DNA from: Andrena cerasifolii
Lineage: Eukaryota; Arthropoda; Insecta; Hymenoptera; Andrenidae
Direction of reading: 5' to 3'
Length of the DNA stretch: 64,000 bases
Assembly (NCBI RefSeq): GCF_050908995.1
Contig: NC_135119.1
Span: 11,842,001 to 11,906,000 of the forward strand
Shown here: one piece after another, positions 46,601 through 53,329 of the stretch
Layout of the letters: each line of letters starts with the position of its first letter
How positions within the stretch are numbered: position 1 is the stretch's first letter
The notes under the pieces: model-generated
The model's database searches: none
Told to the model about the DNA's origin: nothing
What the model saw: the letters and a program-made list of their open reading frames with translations, nothing else
Translations under genes and position numbers: made by a program

Positions 46601-49305
46601 ACGTCGAAGGACGTCATAGACGAGCTAAATCGAATGATCAGGAAGAACGAGGAGAACAACGCCAACCAAGACAACCAGGTGCCGCTCGAAAAATTGGATC
46701 TCGCTTGCTGCTGTCCAACCGGATGGGTTCACGTTGAACGGGATATTGACTTCACCGACCCAAAAGTAAGTTTCGAGGAGTGAAAGAGTCTGGTCGTTGG
46801 GTACAGAGTCCGAGTGTCGATACCTTCTCGTTTAACCTGTTAGCTGGGCCGTTTTTGAGCAAAAGAAGCCTCCTGTAGATTTGGAAATGTAAACTTCCAA
46901 CGTCTGAACGACGAGTGGAACACATCTGTCCCAGTTAACAAGTTGAGAATAACGACTGCTAAGAATGAAATGATTCGCTTTAAAAAATCGCGACTCCCCC
47001 AGGCAAGAGCCAACCTCCTAGACGTGATGCTGGCAAGCAGCGAGAGTTCTTCAGCGACATCGAGCAGCGGATCAGCCGGAAGTGACTCGGGGGATGAACC
47101 GCCGGATTACCGTCACTTGCACAGACTACACCGGTACCGACGACAAAAGAAAGGTATTTATCAACGGTCCTCGTTAGAGCGCATCCTCATCCCGCCCAGT
47201 CCCGCGCATCGCTCTCAGATGCTTCTTCCCTAACTGAGAAACTATACCCTCCGCTTCACACAAATTGCCGAGGCGCGTTCAACGGTACCGCTCGTGACGA
47301 AACACTTGATAACTTTCCACTTCTCGTTGATCTTTCGCTGTACTTTTATATCCTTTCGGAAACGATACACGCAGCAAACGCGTCTTATTCACGAGCAATC
47401 TTCTTCCGAGAATGCACTACGAAAGTATCGCTTCCGCTTGTTACACTCGACATAACATCACTAACGACATCTCTAAATCACGCTAATATACCCAGAAGCA
47501 CCGTTGCCGAATAATTGAACCAACAGATCATCGAGTCGTCTGTTTAAGAGTCTGCTCGAGTGAAAGTTCCTAGAACGCGATGATGAGGGTCGAGAGGAAA
47601 GTGCCGGTCTTCTAGCCACGGTGTCGAACGGTATATTAGCGTGGGCTCTGCACTACTAACGCGTGAACACGGTACGCTGCTAACACCATCACTGTACTGT
47701 CACAATGAAACGGAAACAAGACCACTGAACGCCTGGTAGCCCTCGCTCTGTACATAGCCTTTTCCACGTTTTCTGTTCAGATGGTAGCTCCTACGCGGTG
47801 TGCTTTGATTGTCACAAGAAAAGCTACGTAGTTCGGCTTAGTGACGATCAGTTTCTGTAACCGACATGCCAGTTGGGGAGGAATCGTTTCGCCCGGGACC
47901 TACAATTCAACCTGAACTGTACGGCCACTACGGACTTTCCATTGGCTTACTAACAGATTATTAACCAGAAGACGATACAGAAACGAATTCGATCCGGGCC
48001 ACCTTTACGCAATTCCAACTTCTCGCCTCTCGCAAAGTACGTGGGGCAGCCCTCGTGGATCCTCGTCTCGCGGTTAACACATTACGAACACGATCGTACA
48101 TTTATATTTTATTATATCGAGATGCAGCATCAAACGGATAGGTCCGTGGTTGACCGTAAAAAATTTGTCCGTAATGTGTTAATAGATTACTTTTTTCATT
48201 TTTTTTTATTTCCTTTGAACGTACAGAATAACGTCGTTGTAAAGCTAAATGAGGCAGACTTTCAAAAACTGTGTAAATTGTGTAAATGTGTTCCTATGGT
48301 CCCCGCTGTACATCGGGTATTGTCAGCACCGTTATCGAGCCGGTGACTCGTCTGGAATTGCGTCAAGGGTGTCGCGTAGAGCAGTTACTTTCTCTCTCAT
48401 TCTATATAAGATTGGTACTTTTCAAGTGTCATTGGCAGGTACTCGACTATTACACAATATCGTTCACTCATGCTATCTCTACTACGGCCTTCGAACGCTC
48501 TCATCGTTCTTCACTCTTGCCATCGTTTCTCTGTTAGGCCCGGTGCAGGCGAGCGGCCCTTAACGCAACTAACCATCGCAGTTACAGAACTCTAACATCT
48601 CGTTCATTTCGATCACACCGCATCGCTCGTGGCAGCCGACTAGCAGGGGAGTCGAGTCGAGTAACGTCGCACCCTACCGTCGTTGTAAGAAGCTTTCTTG
48701 GGAGGATAAGACCGAACGCGCTATTCGGCTGTCACGAGCCGCGAAACAGAAGGAAGTCGTGCGCTTGCCAATGCAAAGTGTCCTCGAGAGAACGGTAATG
48801 TCCACGAGAGAAGTTAACTGGCCCAGTGAGCGCGGGAATTGACAACGGAGGGGGCGGAGATATGAGAAATCTATGGAGACACGAGTAAATACCTTGTAGA
48901 GGAGAGTGAGGGGGAGAGAAAGAGAGAGAGGGGCGTGATACGTGTTAAGAGTGCTAAGCCGAGCTACTCTGTGTCTGCTAGAGCCGGTATAGGAAGAGAG
49001 AGAAAAGAGATCAAGTGAGGTCTGAGGCATGTTGACCCGCTGCGCTTGGTTTCTCAGCATCGGCGGCCCAGGCACACCGTGTGCTGCGACTACCGTCCAC
49101 CTGGGGCTCGAGGCCGTCGATTATCGAACGCGGCGACGACTTCTTCGTGCGATACGGGGACAAGGAACGCGAAGCGGTGGCCTCCTTCGACTTCCTCGAC
49201 GAGATCGTGCCGCCATCCTCGGCAGGCTCCAACGCCAGTCTCATCGATCTGGACAACGCGCCATCCGCGGAGCCTCGCGGCGACATCATGAAGCTATCCC
49301 CGTAG
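8635..49305 (+). CDS. NCKAP5: Nck-associated protein 5 (NCKAP5/NCKAP5L)-like protein, 3' part of gene, 11 coding exons
   Basis: Joining 8635-8768, 33084-33174, 41644-41892, 43370-43634, 44444-44897, 45205-45469, 45657-46026, 46133-46416, 46532-46765, 47003-47153 and 49058-49305 gives one open frame of about 914 residues. Every junction is GT-AG and in phase, and the frame ends at TAG 49303-49305. The 5' exons are missing because the first visible exon opens in mid coiled coil. Residues 1-190 are a charged coiled coil. A block with CLDDVANQVVRALL and LEAQNRALSGIL follows, then an acidic serine-rich region with DEGYSTMSSDVQ, DFYRLVKFESTKSL and ALQNVLSFIAEQQ. I recognise these as NCKAP5-family blocks from memory, without a search. 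Vertebrate relatives bind the adaptor NCK or act at centrosomes and microtubules; a cytoskeletal role here is inference. No SxIP motif was seen. The family name is moderately sure, the gene model surer. Confidence 0.72.
9347..10110. mobile_element. TTAA-ended foldback element T4
   Basis: Termini TTAAGGGGTTATGGCTAC and, reversed, TTAAGGGGTTATGCCTAC. The arms pair through TGACCTGGTTCATCTGAAAT and TATATTAGATTATCTA, with the loop near 9680-9760. It lies in the giant intron. Its right TTAA (10107-10110) is shared with the next element. Confidence 0.85.
10107..10378. mobile_element. TTAACC-type MITE, 272 bp
   Basis: The left end TTAACCCTTTATCGCCCG and reversed right end TTAACCGTTTAGCGCCGG are inverted repeats. 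TTAA at both ends with inner CC is the classic layout of piggyBac-type non-autonomous elements. The superfamily is inferred from the ends only. Confidence 0.55.
10379..13060. other. giant intron, GC-rich part
   Basis: Unique-looking, CpG-rich DNA in the 8769-33083 intron. Many short open frames on both strands; none is recognised. Confidence 0.4.
13061..13870. repeat. AT-rich repeat-like block
   Basis: AT-rich with two related direct segments (cagatttttaaattgaaa near 13554 and cagatttttcaatttgg near 13705). It resembles the interiors of the foldback elements, but I could not define matching ends. Confidence 0.3.
13871..15430. other. GC-rich intronic stretch
   Basis: CpG-rich sequence with overlapping open frames on both strands (up to 165 codons at 14085-14582). 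The frames overlap each other antisense and look compositional. No exon was recognised. Confidence 0.35.
15440..15745. repeat. degenerate tandem repeat around 'acctcagag..ctggagcct'
   Basis: Several imperfect copies of a unit of about 42 bp built on acctcagaggtctggagcct and tagatctctagg, next to AT-rich ttcgaataaaaattt segments. Old and diverged. Confidence 0.45.
15746..17155. other. intronic sequence, mostly unrecognised
   Basis: No exon seen. The 3' part (from about 16550) may belong to the retroposon whose A-rich tail follows at 17160-17205. Confidence 0.3.
17156..17206 (+). mobile_element. possible non-LTR retroposon 3' end with (AATA)n tail
   Basis: ggtcattgcccgtaataaat is followed by several aata repeats, a layout typical of the 3' end of insect non-LTR elements or SINEs. 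The 5' boundary was not found. Confidence 0.35.
17207..18130. other. intronic sequence, nothing recognised
   Basis: Mixed composition with no repeat or exon I can support. Confidence 0.35.
18150..18690. repeat. AT-only minisatellite (attagaaatattaatattt)
   Basis: More than 500 bp of units built from ttattattagaaatattag and aaatattaatattttt, with later units degenerating to attaggaatatttattatt. The + strand open frame here (18134-18331) is a by-product. Confidence 0.9.
18691..21347. other. intronic sequence between satellite and T5
   Basis: CpG-rich DNA with a pyrimidine-rich tract at about 19620-19770 and a (CG)n run at 20313-20326. No exon recognised. Confidence 0.35.
21348..22061. mobile_element. 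TTAA-ended foldback element T5, 714 bp
   Basis: Termini TTAAGGAGGAACACCGCTGT and, reversed, TTAAGGGGGAACACCACTGT. The arms of about 300 bp pair closely (ATGGAACAGCAGGTCCGAAA on both). The loop of about 115 bp is near 21650-21765. Same length as T3 but a different sequence. Confidence 0.85.
22062..23587. other. intronic sequence, nothing recognised
   Basis: CpG-rich unique-looking DNA. No exon with the required phase was recognised. Confidence 0.35.
23588..23824. mobile_element. hAT-like MITE with 8-bp target duplication
   Basis: The element body 23596-23816 begins CAGGCTTTCCCAAC and ends GTTGGGAATCACTG (inverted repeats), with gagtcgcaat / ggcgactc inside. Flanks TTCTATGC and TTCTATAC are an 8-bp duplication with one mismatch. 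These are hAT hallmarks. Confidence 0.75.
24612..25155. mobile_element. TACCG-ended MITE with internal direct repeat
   Basis: The left end TACCGTAAACGGGGGGGAAC and reversed right end TACCGCAAACAGAGGGAACA form inverted repeats, both leading into ATTGGCA. Near 24870 a second copy in direct orientation (ggggtgacattggcagc, then aaattttatgcat) repeats the left end. Confidence 0.6.
25156..27755. other. intronic sequence with a long non-coding-looking frame
   Basis: 25462-26121 (+) is open for 219 codons but shows no domain, low-complexity CG-rich codons and no splice support. 26520-27130 is AT-rich. No feature is supported. Confidence 0.35.
27760..28575. repeat. 30-bp minisatellite inside an inverted-repeat element
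   Basis: About 24 tandem copies of a 30-bp unit (acttttcttaacgaatctag plus agttaaagta) at about 27825-28540. The flanks gaaaatttttatttaaata (left) and, reversed, gaaaaaattatttaaatta (right) are inverted repeats, so the array looks like an expansion inside a MITE. A short unexpanded relative lies at 43768-43890. Confidence 0.85.
28576..30599. other. intronic sequence, nothing recognised
   Basis: GC-moderate unique-looking DNA. Overlapping open frames at 29940-30600 on both strands look compositional. Confidence 0.35.
30600..31300. mobile_element. TTAA-type foldback T6, right end unclear
   Basis: The left end is ttaaggagtcatgcc. The arms pair from about 30630 to about 31290, for example gtacatatattcagca and gatgatctggctcggagaaatc in opposite orientation. 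The centre is near 30930-30990. Past 31300 the right arm no longer matches; the real end may be the TTAA at 31664. Confidence 0.65.
31664..32443. mobile_element. TTAA-ended element T7
   Basis: Termini TTAAGGGGTTACGCCACGCT and, reversed, TTAAGGGGTTAGGCAGGCCA. Inner arms are diverged. The interior is AT-rich and non-coding. The TTAA at 31664-31667 also closes the sequence on its left. Confidence 0.5.
33084..33174 (+). CDS. NCKAP5-like exon b: coiled coil
   Basis: The acceptor is gatttgttgcag and the donor is GAG|gtaagc. After one base that completes Arg, it encodes 30 residues, MEESSRGLLQHKHRAEQLKQ and then EKTALTLSYE, continuing the coiled coil. The internal ATG is not a start: the splice phases fit on both sides. 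The intron before it is 24.3 kb. Confidence 0.8.
33309..33651. mobile_element. hAT-like MITE with perfect 8-bp target duplication
   Basis: The body 33317-33643 (327 bp) has perfect 13-bp ends TAAAGTGACCAGA...TCTGGTCACTTTA. It is flanked on both sides by GCCTAGTA (33309-33316 and 33644-33651). The ends and 8-bp duplication fit hAT. A (TTGC)n run sits near the right end. Confidence 0.85.
34127..34307. mobile_element. 181-bp MITE flanked by TA, nested
   Basis: The left end GGGAATTCAATCCCGGGTTC and reversed right end GGGAATTCAATCTTGGGATC are inverted repeats continuing to TTTTTTGGATTC. TA flanks on both sides suggest a Tc1/mariner-type duplication. Confidence 0.6.
34500..34640 (+). mobile_element. 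non-LTR retroposon 3' end with (TAA)n tail
   Basis: gcaaataaagacgttt leads into about 11 TAA units (34606-34639). The same AATAAAGACG plus TAA layout recurs at 63505-63535. The TAA tail is typical of I-type non-LTR elements; the 5' limit is unknown. Confidence 0.45.
34830..36373. other. GC-rich intronic stretch
   Basis: Very CpG-rich unique-looking DNA with many open frames on both strands. No exon was recognised. Confidence 0.35.
36374..36905. mobile_element. TTAA-type foldback T8, right arm truncated
   Basis: The left end is TTAAGGGGAGATTCCGG. Inner arms pair closely: GTGGGACCTG, ATTATCCGATTCGACTGAAA and AGAATATACTTCTGGCTAGG occur in the left arm and, inverted, in 36800-36900. The outer right arm is missing. 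Confidence 0.7.
36990..37263 (-). mobile_element. Tc1/mariner-like terminal remnant
   Basis: On the - strand it starts TACAGTGACTCGCATTAATA, followed by ttcggacac. A TA followed by CAGTG and a CGGACAC stretch is typical of Tc1/mariner ends. No opposite end or transposase was found. It may have replaced the right arm of T8. Confidence 0.4.
37265..38042. other. GC-rich stretch with a 247-codon open frame, not called as a gene
   Basis: 37284-38027 (+) is open, but no domain, no splice logic and a CG-rich random-looking composition argue against coding. Confidence 0.3.
38043..38658. mobile_element. CTAGGGTGGCC-ended foldback with a duplicated right arm
   Basis: Ends ACTAGGGTGGCC and GGCCACCCTAGT. 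The left arm (38270-38370; gcattcaattttctacaatt, cgtgcttccaacc) is matched inverted twice, at 38400-38460 and again at 38505-38600. Each inverted copy is preceded by attagagctattatttaaaa (38381 and 38480). Confidence 0.75.
39551..40692. mobile_element. TTAA-ended foldback T9 carrying a nested insertion
   Basis: Termini TTAAGGGGTTAGCCAACTTG and, reversed, TTAAGGGGTTAGACCGCCTT. The arms pair through TCGATAAAA, TTTTTCTCGAAACCACGTTT and GTCCGACCGT, with the loop near 39840-39970. The right arm is interrupted by 40206-40629. The right TTAA (40689-40692) is shared with T10. Confidence 0.85.
40206..40629. mobile_element. foldback element B2 (424 bp) nested in T9
   Basis: Perfect ends CAAGGAGAGTATTTTAGGTG and its inverse. 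TTA flanks at 40203-40205 and 40630-40632 are the target duplication: the opposite arm of T9 carries the uninterrupted site. Arms pair for about 180 bp, including GTTAGGGTTGAAAA. The 3-bp TTA duplication resembles PIF/Harbinger. Confidence 0.88.
40689..41417. mobile_element. near-perfect TTAA foldback T10, 729 bp
   Basis: The left arm TTAAGGGGGTATACCCGTTT and reversed right arm TTAAGGGGGTATACCCATTT pair almost without change for about 310 bp, to CCTTCGTTGGACGATG. The loop is about 41000-41095. The arm match is the best in the window, so it is probably the youngest. It lies 0.2 kb before exon c. Confidence 0.9.
41414..41502. mobile_element. 89-bp TTAA palindromic element, copy 1
   Basis: Ends TTAACACATTCCGCGCGGC and, reversed, TTAACACGTTCCGCACGGC. 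It starts at the TTAA that ends T10. It matches 50036-50124 in inverted orientation over its whole length. Confidence 0.75.
41644..41892 (+). CDS. NCKAP5-like exon c: coiled coil and CLDDVANQVV block
   Basis: It encodes 83 residues from ARVHQYQAQISKLQ to VVRALLSQK. Heptad-like hydrophobic spacing continues through KLQLENESMRGQLRGLEAA. The segment RRQYERCLDDVANQVV is the first strongly family-like block. The exon is in phase 0 at both ends. The donor AAG|gttcat is weak, but exon d starts with GLREEIGALQRR, the expected continuation of the coil. The open frame runs on into the intron to 42075, so intron retention would add an unrelated tail. Confidence 0.82.
42141..42839. mobile_element. TTAA-type foldback T11, left end decayed
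   Basis: The right end reversed is TTAAGGGTACTCTTCAGTCA; the left end is altered (ttacctaggggtaccc). The arms then pair well: AACGCTTGAAAA, ATTTTCATGAATTA, AAGGCGATAACCGTTCACAT. The centre is near 42490. It lies in the intron between exons c and d. Confidence 0.75.
43370..43634 (+). CDS. NCKAP5-like exon d: end of coiled coil
   Basis: The acceptor is ccgtacgcag and the donor is TTGG|gtatgt. It encodes 88 residues starting GLREEIGALQRRIRELEAQN, the last coiled-coil stretch, then a small hydrophobic helix-like segment (ELIQGILEAGPAAVVAALGL) and a basic stretch (KCRRNRP). It ends one base into the next codon. Confidence 0.82.
43768..43890. repeat. short relative of the 27760-28575 element
   Basis: aattatttaaataacagatc and aaataaaagttactttaact match, reversed, the right flank and unit of the 30-bp array, but without tandem expansion. 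Confidence 0.45.
43966..44389. mobile_element. foldback element B3 (424 bp)
   Basis: Ends CAGGGAAC and, reversed, CAAGGGAAC. TTA flanks at 43963-43965 and 44390-44392. The arms pair through AAAAATTCTGAAACTTT, ACAACGCAATTTTTGTTTGC and TTATAACTCGCGAACTGTAA. It ends 54 bp before the exon e acceptor. Confidence 0.85.
44444..44897 (+). CDS. NCKAP5-like exon e: DEGYSTMSSDVQ block
   Basis: The acceptor is ctgaaatccag and the donor is CTCAG|gtatgc. An AG five bases downstream (44447-44448) would break the frame, so 44444 is the fitting start. It encodes 150 residues with an acidic serine-rich lead-in (PSEEEGSESPESGNRDEGYS), an acidic stretch, then DVLFLPLNVTMGINPRHSYP and DGWDAEYVQQWL. The acceptor lies only about 50 bp after a 424-bp foldback element. 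Confidence 0.85.
45205..45469 (+). CDS. NCKAP5-like exon f
   Basis: The acceptor is gagataaatttcag and the donor is GAATTG|gtacga. It completes an Arg codon and adds 88 residues including LDDSRSAQQHRDLLELEYDR and AELEDWSFSLSTEDL. Phase is 2 in and 0 out. Reading through the donor would hit a stop at 45482-45484. Confidence 0.83.
45657..46026 (+). CDS. NCKAP5-like exon g: DFYRLVKFESTKSL block
   Basis: The acceptor is cgtcgcgccag. It encodes 123 residues with SWPYATSPGASWSSDEGALE, then DFTRDFYRLVKFESTKSLAS and ALQNVLSFIAEQQMYLVE, the clearest family signature in the gene. The donor GAAG|gttcgt is weak, but exon h joins in frame. Confidence 0.83.
46133..46416 (+). CDS. NCKAP5-like exon h: acidic region
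   Basis: Two in-frame acceptors lie 6 bp apart: gggtag ending at 46126, and ttctag ending at 46132, which is used here. Both keep the frame and differ by two residues. The donor is ACAGTT|gtaagt. It encodes about 94 residues, acidic and low in aromatics, with DNSNAENIVETSSNDDLLDQ, IPVPSLAPEER and PEEDEEAATSSTPS. Confidence 0.78.
46532..46765 (+). CDS. NCKAP5-like exon i: CCCPTGW block
   Basis: The acceptor is attgctactag and the donor is CCAAAA|gtaagt. It encodes 78 residues in phase 0 at both ends: RSLSFHERATSKDVIDELNR, then LDLACCCPTGWVHVERDIDF. The Cys cluster is unusual for this otherwise disordered part. Because 78 codons are symmetric, the exon could be skipped without a frameshift. 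Confidence 0.8.
46831..46947. mobile_element. small inverted-repeat element in intron i-j
   Basis: The left end AACCTGTTAGCTGGG and reversed right end AACTTGTTAACTGGG are imperfect inverted repeats about 115 bp apart. Possibly a TTAA-type MITE with a decayed right end. Confidence 0.35.
47003..47153 (+). CDS. NCKAP5-like exon j: serine-rich and basic stretch
   Basis: The acceptor is cgcgactcccccag and the donor is AAAG|gtattt. It encodes 50 residues: RANLLDVMLASSESSSATSS, then DSGDEPPDYRHLHRLHRYRR. It ends one base into an Ala codon completed by the last exon. Intron retention would add about 26 residues and stop at 47233. Confidence 0.78.
47154..49057. other. last intron of gene 1
   Basis: Mixed DNA with the 108-bp TTAA element at 48075-48182 and a (GA)-rich run at 48915-48932. 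No further exon with phase 1-1 was recognised. Confidence 0.4.
48075..48182. mobile_element. related TTAACACATT-ended element, 108 bp
   Basis: Left end TTAACACATTACGAACA and reversed right end TTAACACATTACGGACA. Same outer 10 bp as the 89-bp element, different interior. It sits in the last intron of gene 1. Confidence 0.65.
49058..49305 (+). CDS. NCKAP5-like terminal exon k
   Basis: The acceptor is cgcttggtttctcag. The exon completes Ala and adds 81 residues including SIIERGDDFFVRYGDKEREA and SFDFLDEIVPPSS, ending DIMKLSP before TAG at 49303-49305. The phase matches exon j, which supports the join across the 1.9-kb intron. Confidence 0.76.
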
Positions 49306-49818
49306 GATATCAGCTTCCAGTGGGATACGAGTCGCCCGATCAGGTCTCTAAAGCTACGCGCCAGCCGAGAGCTGTCGTCAGGGATAGGCAAACTGCTTCG
49401 CTCGATCACGGGATCGACAGATATTCCTGGTAGCAATGGGCATCAAGGCCCCTCTTCCGATTAACTCCAGTCGCTTCGAATTTCATTCGGATCATAAGAG
49501 TGTTGGGTATCGACGGGTGAGAGGGTTGGTGGATCTTCGGAATTTTTAATCTTTTATTTCTGCCCACTGCCAACTTGTTCTAATGCAACACCATTCTCGT
49601 GATTCGAATAGCACTCGAAGCGATTGGAAGTGTGCTGAGTTGTTTGAAAATTTTCAAGAGAATTGTACGCCTATCACTGATCCCACCTTTGTTCTGTAAT
49701 ACACTTGGCAAATATTCGCGCGACTCTTTGTGGACGTCTATTCGCGGAGAGGAACTGTTACGTTGCAACGTATTATTTATAAATGAAAACTGGTGAAACG
49801 ACTTCTCCAGTTGCGACG

Positions 49819-49824
49819 AATAAA
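49819..49824 (+). terminator. candidate proximal poly(A) signal of gene 1
   Basis: AATAAA about 515 bp after the stop codon, followed by a TG-containing stretch. It would give a short 3' UTR. Usage is inferred. Confidence 0.35.
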
Positions 49825-50035
49825 CTCGAGTCGTACCATTCTGGTGGATTCAAATATTCCCGAATGTATTCGGCAGGTTTCTCATAGAAGGTCAGTATAG
49901 CTTTATTGTAGTAAGAAGCTTTAATGGAAACTTGTTTGTCTACTCATTTCCTGTGGTCCTGAGTGTACAGAGCACGAGATTAAACATCCTCGCAGAATGC
50001 CCTCCACACCTCCTTGCCATAAATCACACCCTTTC

Positions 50036-50124
50036 TTAACACATGCCGCACGGCCATTGCTGAAGGTATAGGGCAGGTAGCGTCGGTTTGTGTCTTACGA
50101 CATCAGCCGTGCGGAATGTGTTAA
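50036..50124. mobile_element. 89-bp TTAA palindromic element, copy 2
   Basis: The reverse complement of 41414-41502 with few changes and the same 89-bp length, TTAA at both ends. It lies in the probable 3' UTR of gene 1. Confidence 0.75.
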
Positions 50125-52987
50125 TCAGACGACAATTCAATGTTGACGCAAAAGATGAACTAGGGTAACGAGATGTGTAAATGGATAGATGTGTGTATCA
50201 TAGTTTGCCTATCTGTGACAAAACTTCTCGAGGTGCGCACATGTTCCAGCCCCAAGCTACTCGCTACTTCTTACCGCATCCTGATCATTGAACTCGCACT
50301 GGAACGTTCGAATCTGTAAATAGGGTACTCATTTTCCTATGAATAAGAGCAGTTGCTCGTTATCCGATCGCACGTATCAGAGTTTTTGTACACCTTCAGA
50401 AACGCGTCGGAGGCGACTACTGGAGATAACTGCGAGACTAATAGCATCGTTTCATCTGGACGCCGTTCAATGAGACGACTCTCGTAGAACTCACACGGCA
50501 AGGCATCCGTGCCTTGCTAATTTTTATTTGCGAGCTTCCTCGTCGTAGGACTATTAAGCGAACCGTTACCGATAAGCGGATCTGATCTGTCGCACAGGAG
50601 GCTCAGCTCCGATCAGTGAAAGAATTCCGTTTCGATAATACGATTCCCTCTCGACTACTTAACTTTATACGTACAGATAAGGGGGCAGCCGGCAGAAGAC
50701 AATTGTTGTACTTGAAGCGTACTATTGCTCACGACGTGGAAATAGATTTCTTAATTAGCGCGCGGACTTAACACCGGAGTATGAGCCAATCTCTGTGAGA
50801 GGTGGTCCGAACACTATTAGTAACATTAGTAGCATGTACAGTGCATACGAATTGCCACGATGGAGACCGTCATAGACTGAAACTATGATCCTACCTCGCG
50901 CCGCGAGCACATACGAATCCTGTGAGAATGATTCTAAGCATTTCGAACAGTACTTCCATCGGCGATACTTCTTGAGACTAGATCGAGTAACGGTACCAAG
51001 CGCGGTAGGTTTTATTAAAAATCGTCTTTAACGCGCAACGGAGTATTGCCGTCGTTGGGGATCCACGCACAGAAAGCTTCCCCTGACTTCTCGTCGTGCT
51101 TTCCAACGGGAACTCAAGAGTCTCGGGGAAGAAGTTAGACACTGATCGGATAAAGTGCAACCTCCGAATGATTTCCATTGAACGGACACGCACAAACGCG
51201 GTGTTCGGCGGATGGTGGTAACTGTTTCTACGTTTTCCAACGAAACCCCTATGATTTAAACGCGTCGCGTTATCTTCCGAAACTGAGCTTAGAAACCACT
51301 AGATTAAGGCTATTCAAAGATTTTGTATGGATACGAAAATTTCTACCATTCCCTGGACGAACCTGGACGGACTGTTGACGAAGCACGTAATCTATTCTTG
51401 TTTTGTGTAGGGCACGCATTATACGAGGTGTTTCAAAGCTCTGGGTACAAACCCACCTGGGGGAAGCGTGGGAAGACACAAGGAGGTTCTAATAAAGACA
51501 GGTCTGAATTAGAAGGGGGGTTTCACTCGATACCCACTTGCTGTAGGTACGAACATTTTTAAAATTCTTTTTACCACCAGCCTGTGCTTATTCGAATTTT
51601 GTTGACACTTTCAGTCAGTCCTGATGTTTAGTTACGTATAGCTACGTTTGTGACCACGGCTTTGAGACACCCTCCATACAGGCTGCCCCAAAATTATGGG
51701 GCAAGCAGAAACATGCAAATTCCTTATACTATAAGAAAAAAGGTATTTACCACTTTGCAATCTGAGGCTTCCATTTCGAGGTGAGTTGGAATATAAAAAT
51801 CCGACTGCTGAGACATGCTATTTCCACTTACCCACGAGATATTCACTTGTGTCATAAAGAATACTAATCAAAACGAGCTTTATTTCCTCCACGGAGATGA
51901 TATTCGTGTTTACCCCTGATCAATTAGTTGGGGCGCGCTGAAACTTGAATCGTTTACAATTTGAAAGTGAATGCTTCGATTGCAAAGTGGCAAGGGATGT
52001 CCCTGGTCGTCTCACTGTTTTTTTTTTTTTGGGGCACGTTTGTATATACGCTACAGATATGTACGACTTTCGTTTCGTTTTCGACGAAGGTTCGTCGAGC
52101 CTCTGTACATCCGGCGAGCTGTGTAAGATAGCGGAATGTTTAATTTTTAACGGATACGCATGAGTGGTAGATGATAGAAAGAAAAGAAACTCGCAAGGAA
52201 GGTAGATAAGTACGTTACGATCAGAACGCCGTACCAACTACATGCATAGATGCGTTTCGTCGTGATTTGTACGAAATGTGCACGCTACTCCGAAGGAAAC
52301 GTGGACGCGTCCTCGAGATTGGCGGTGTCGTGACACGCGTTTGGTCAAATTACTAGGAGTAAAATATATCATTAGTCCGTGTAACGTTAAGGTAATGGAT
52401 CGATAGAGATCGGGAATATTTTACATGTAGGCATAATTAAACACGATGGATATTTTCAATATTTGAAACGAAGACTGTATGGGTACAAAGTTGTCTTTTG
52501 CGTTCACCCGTTAATACGCTATTCCCCGTACTCGTAGTCTAACGATGTCTGTTAATATGTTAATTGAACGGCTAAGTGGGATGCGGCACGTGTAAGATGA
52601 AGCCGAATCAGACTTTACGTTGCCAGGACCGGAATAATCGATATTACAGGAGCACGTGTCGTATAATTTGTATCTAGCTTAACAATAGAATGGTGTTAAT
52701 CGTGCTGTATCGATAATTTTAATATTTAGCAACTACAACGAACAAGTTCCGACGAAAACAACTTTTGTCCTGCAGTCTCGGGAGTAATCGATTAACGACA
52801 TAGACGTAAGGTACGCGTAAGGTTACATTGTATCGGAAATGCGATTATTAAGCACCTGCTCCTCCTCCCAATCGAAGGGGATAGAGAATGGAATACCAAG
52901 AAATCGATAGCCGTAAATATGTGATTGGGAAACTGTAAATAGTATGTATTATAGCACAACAGATGTAAGTTATCCTCTCTTGAACTT

Positions 52988-52993
52988 AATAAA
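52988..52993 (+). terminator. candidate distal poly(A) signal of gene 1
   Basis: AATAAA on the + strand about 3.7 kb after the stop codon. It is the last such hexamer before the facing poly(A) signal of the tetraspanin gene. Usage is inferred. Confidence 0.35.
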
Positions 52994-53329
52994 TAACGAC
53001 AATATAACGAATGTAAAGGCGCATAATGGATGTTCAATTTAGAAAACCGTTCCCACAAAAACAGAAAGAAGAAACAGTAATGATAATGTCCCGCGGTCAA
53101 CGCGATCGTATTGTCCACTACGATGGACAAAGTAACTCGATAAATAATTGAAGTAATCTGCTCGCGTCTATGTCTGGTTTGCATGTAAATAGCTGTGATA
53201 AATATACTCGATTGATTTTTATTAAAATGAAATTTGGGAACATGGTGGAGGCGTAAGAGTAGGTATGTGTTTTGAATTTCACTTTTCCCTCCTTGATGAG
53301 AACAAAACACGAGAGATCAGCGTTATAAC

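Larger units (their letters stand above)
49306..53010 (+). other. probable 3' UTR of the NCKAP5-like gene
   Basis: This 3.7-kb stretch follows the stop codon and has no exon I can support. AATAAA occurs at 49819-49824 and 52988-52993, so short and long 3' UTR forms are both possible. It contains one 89-bp TTAA element (50036-50124). The UTR extent is inferred from the signals and from the lack of another gene. Confidence 0.4.

Noticed and set aside
51655..51740. Possible transposon end (gctgccccaaaattatggggc)
   Set aside because: A short palindrome only; no partner end or flanking duplication was found.
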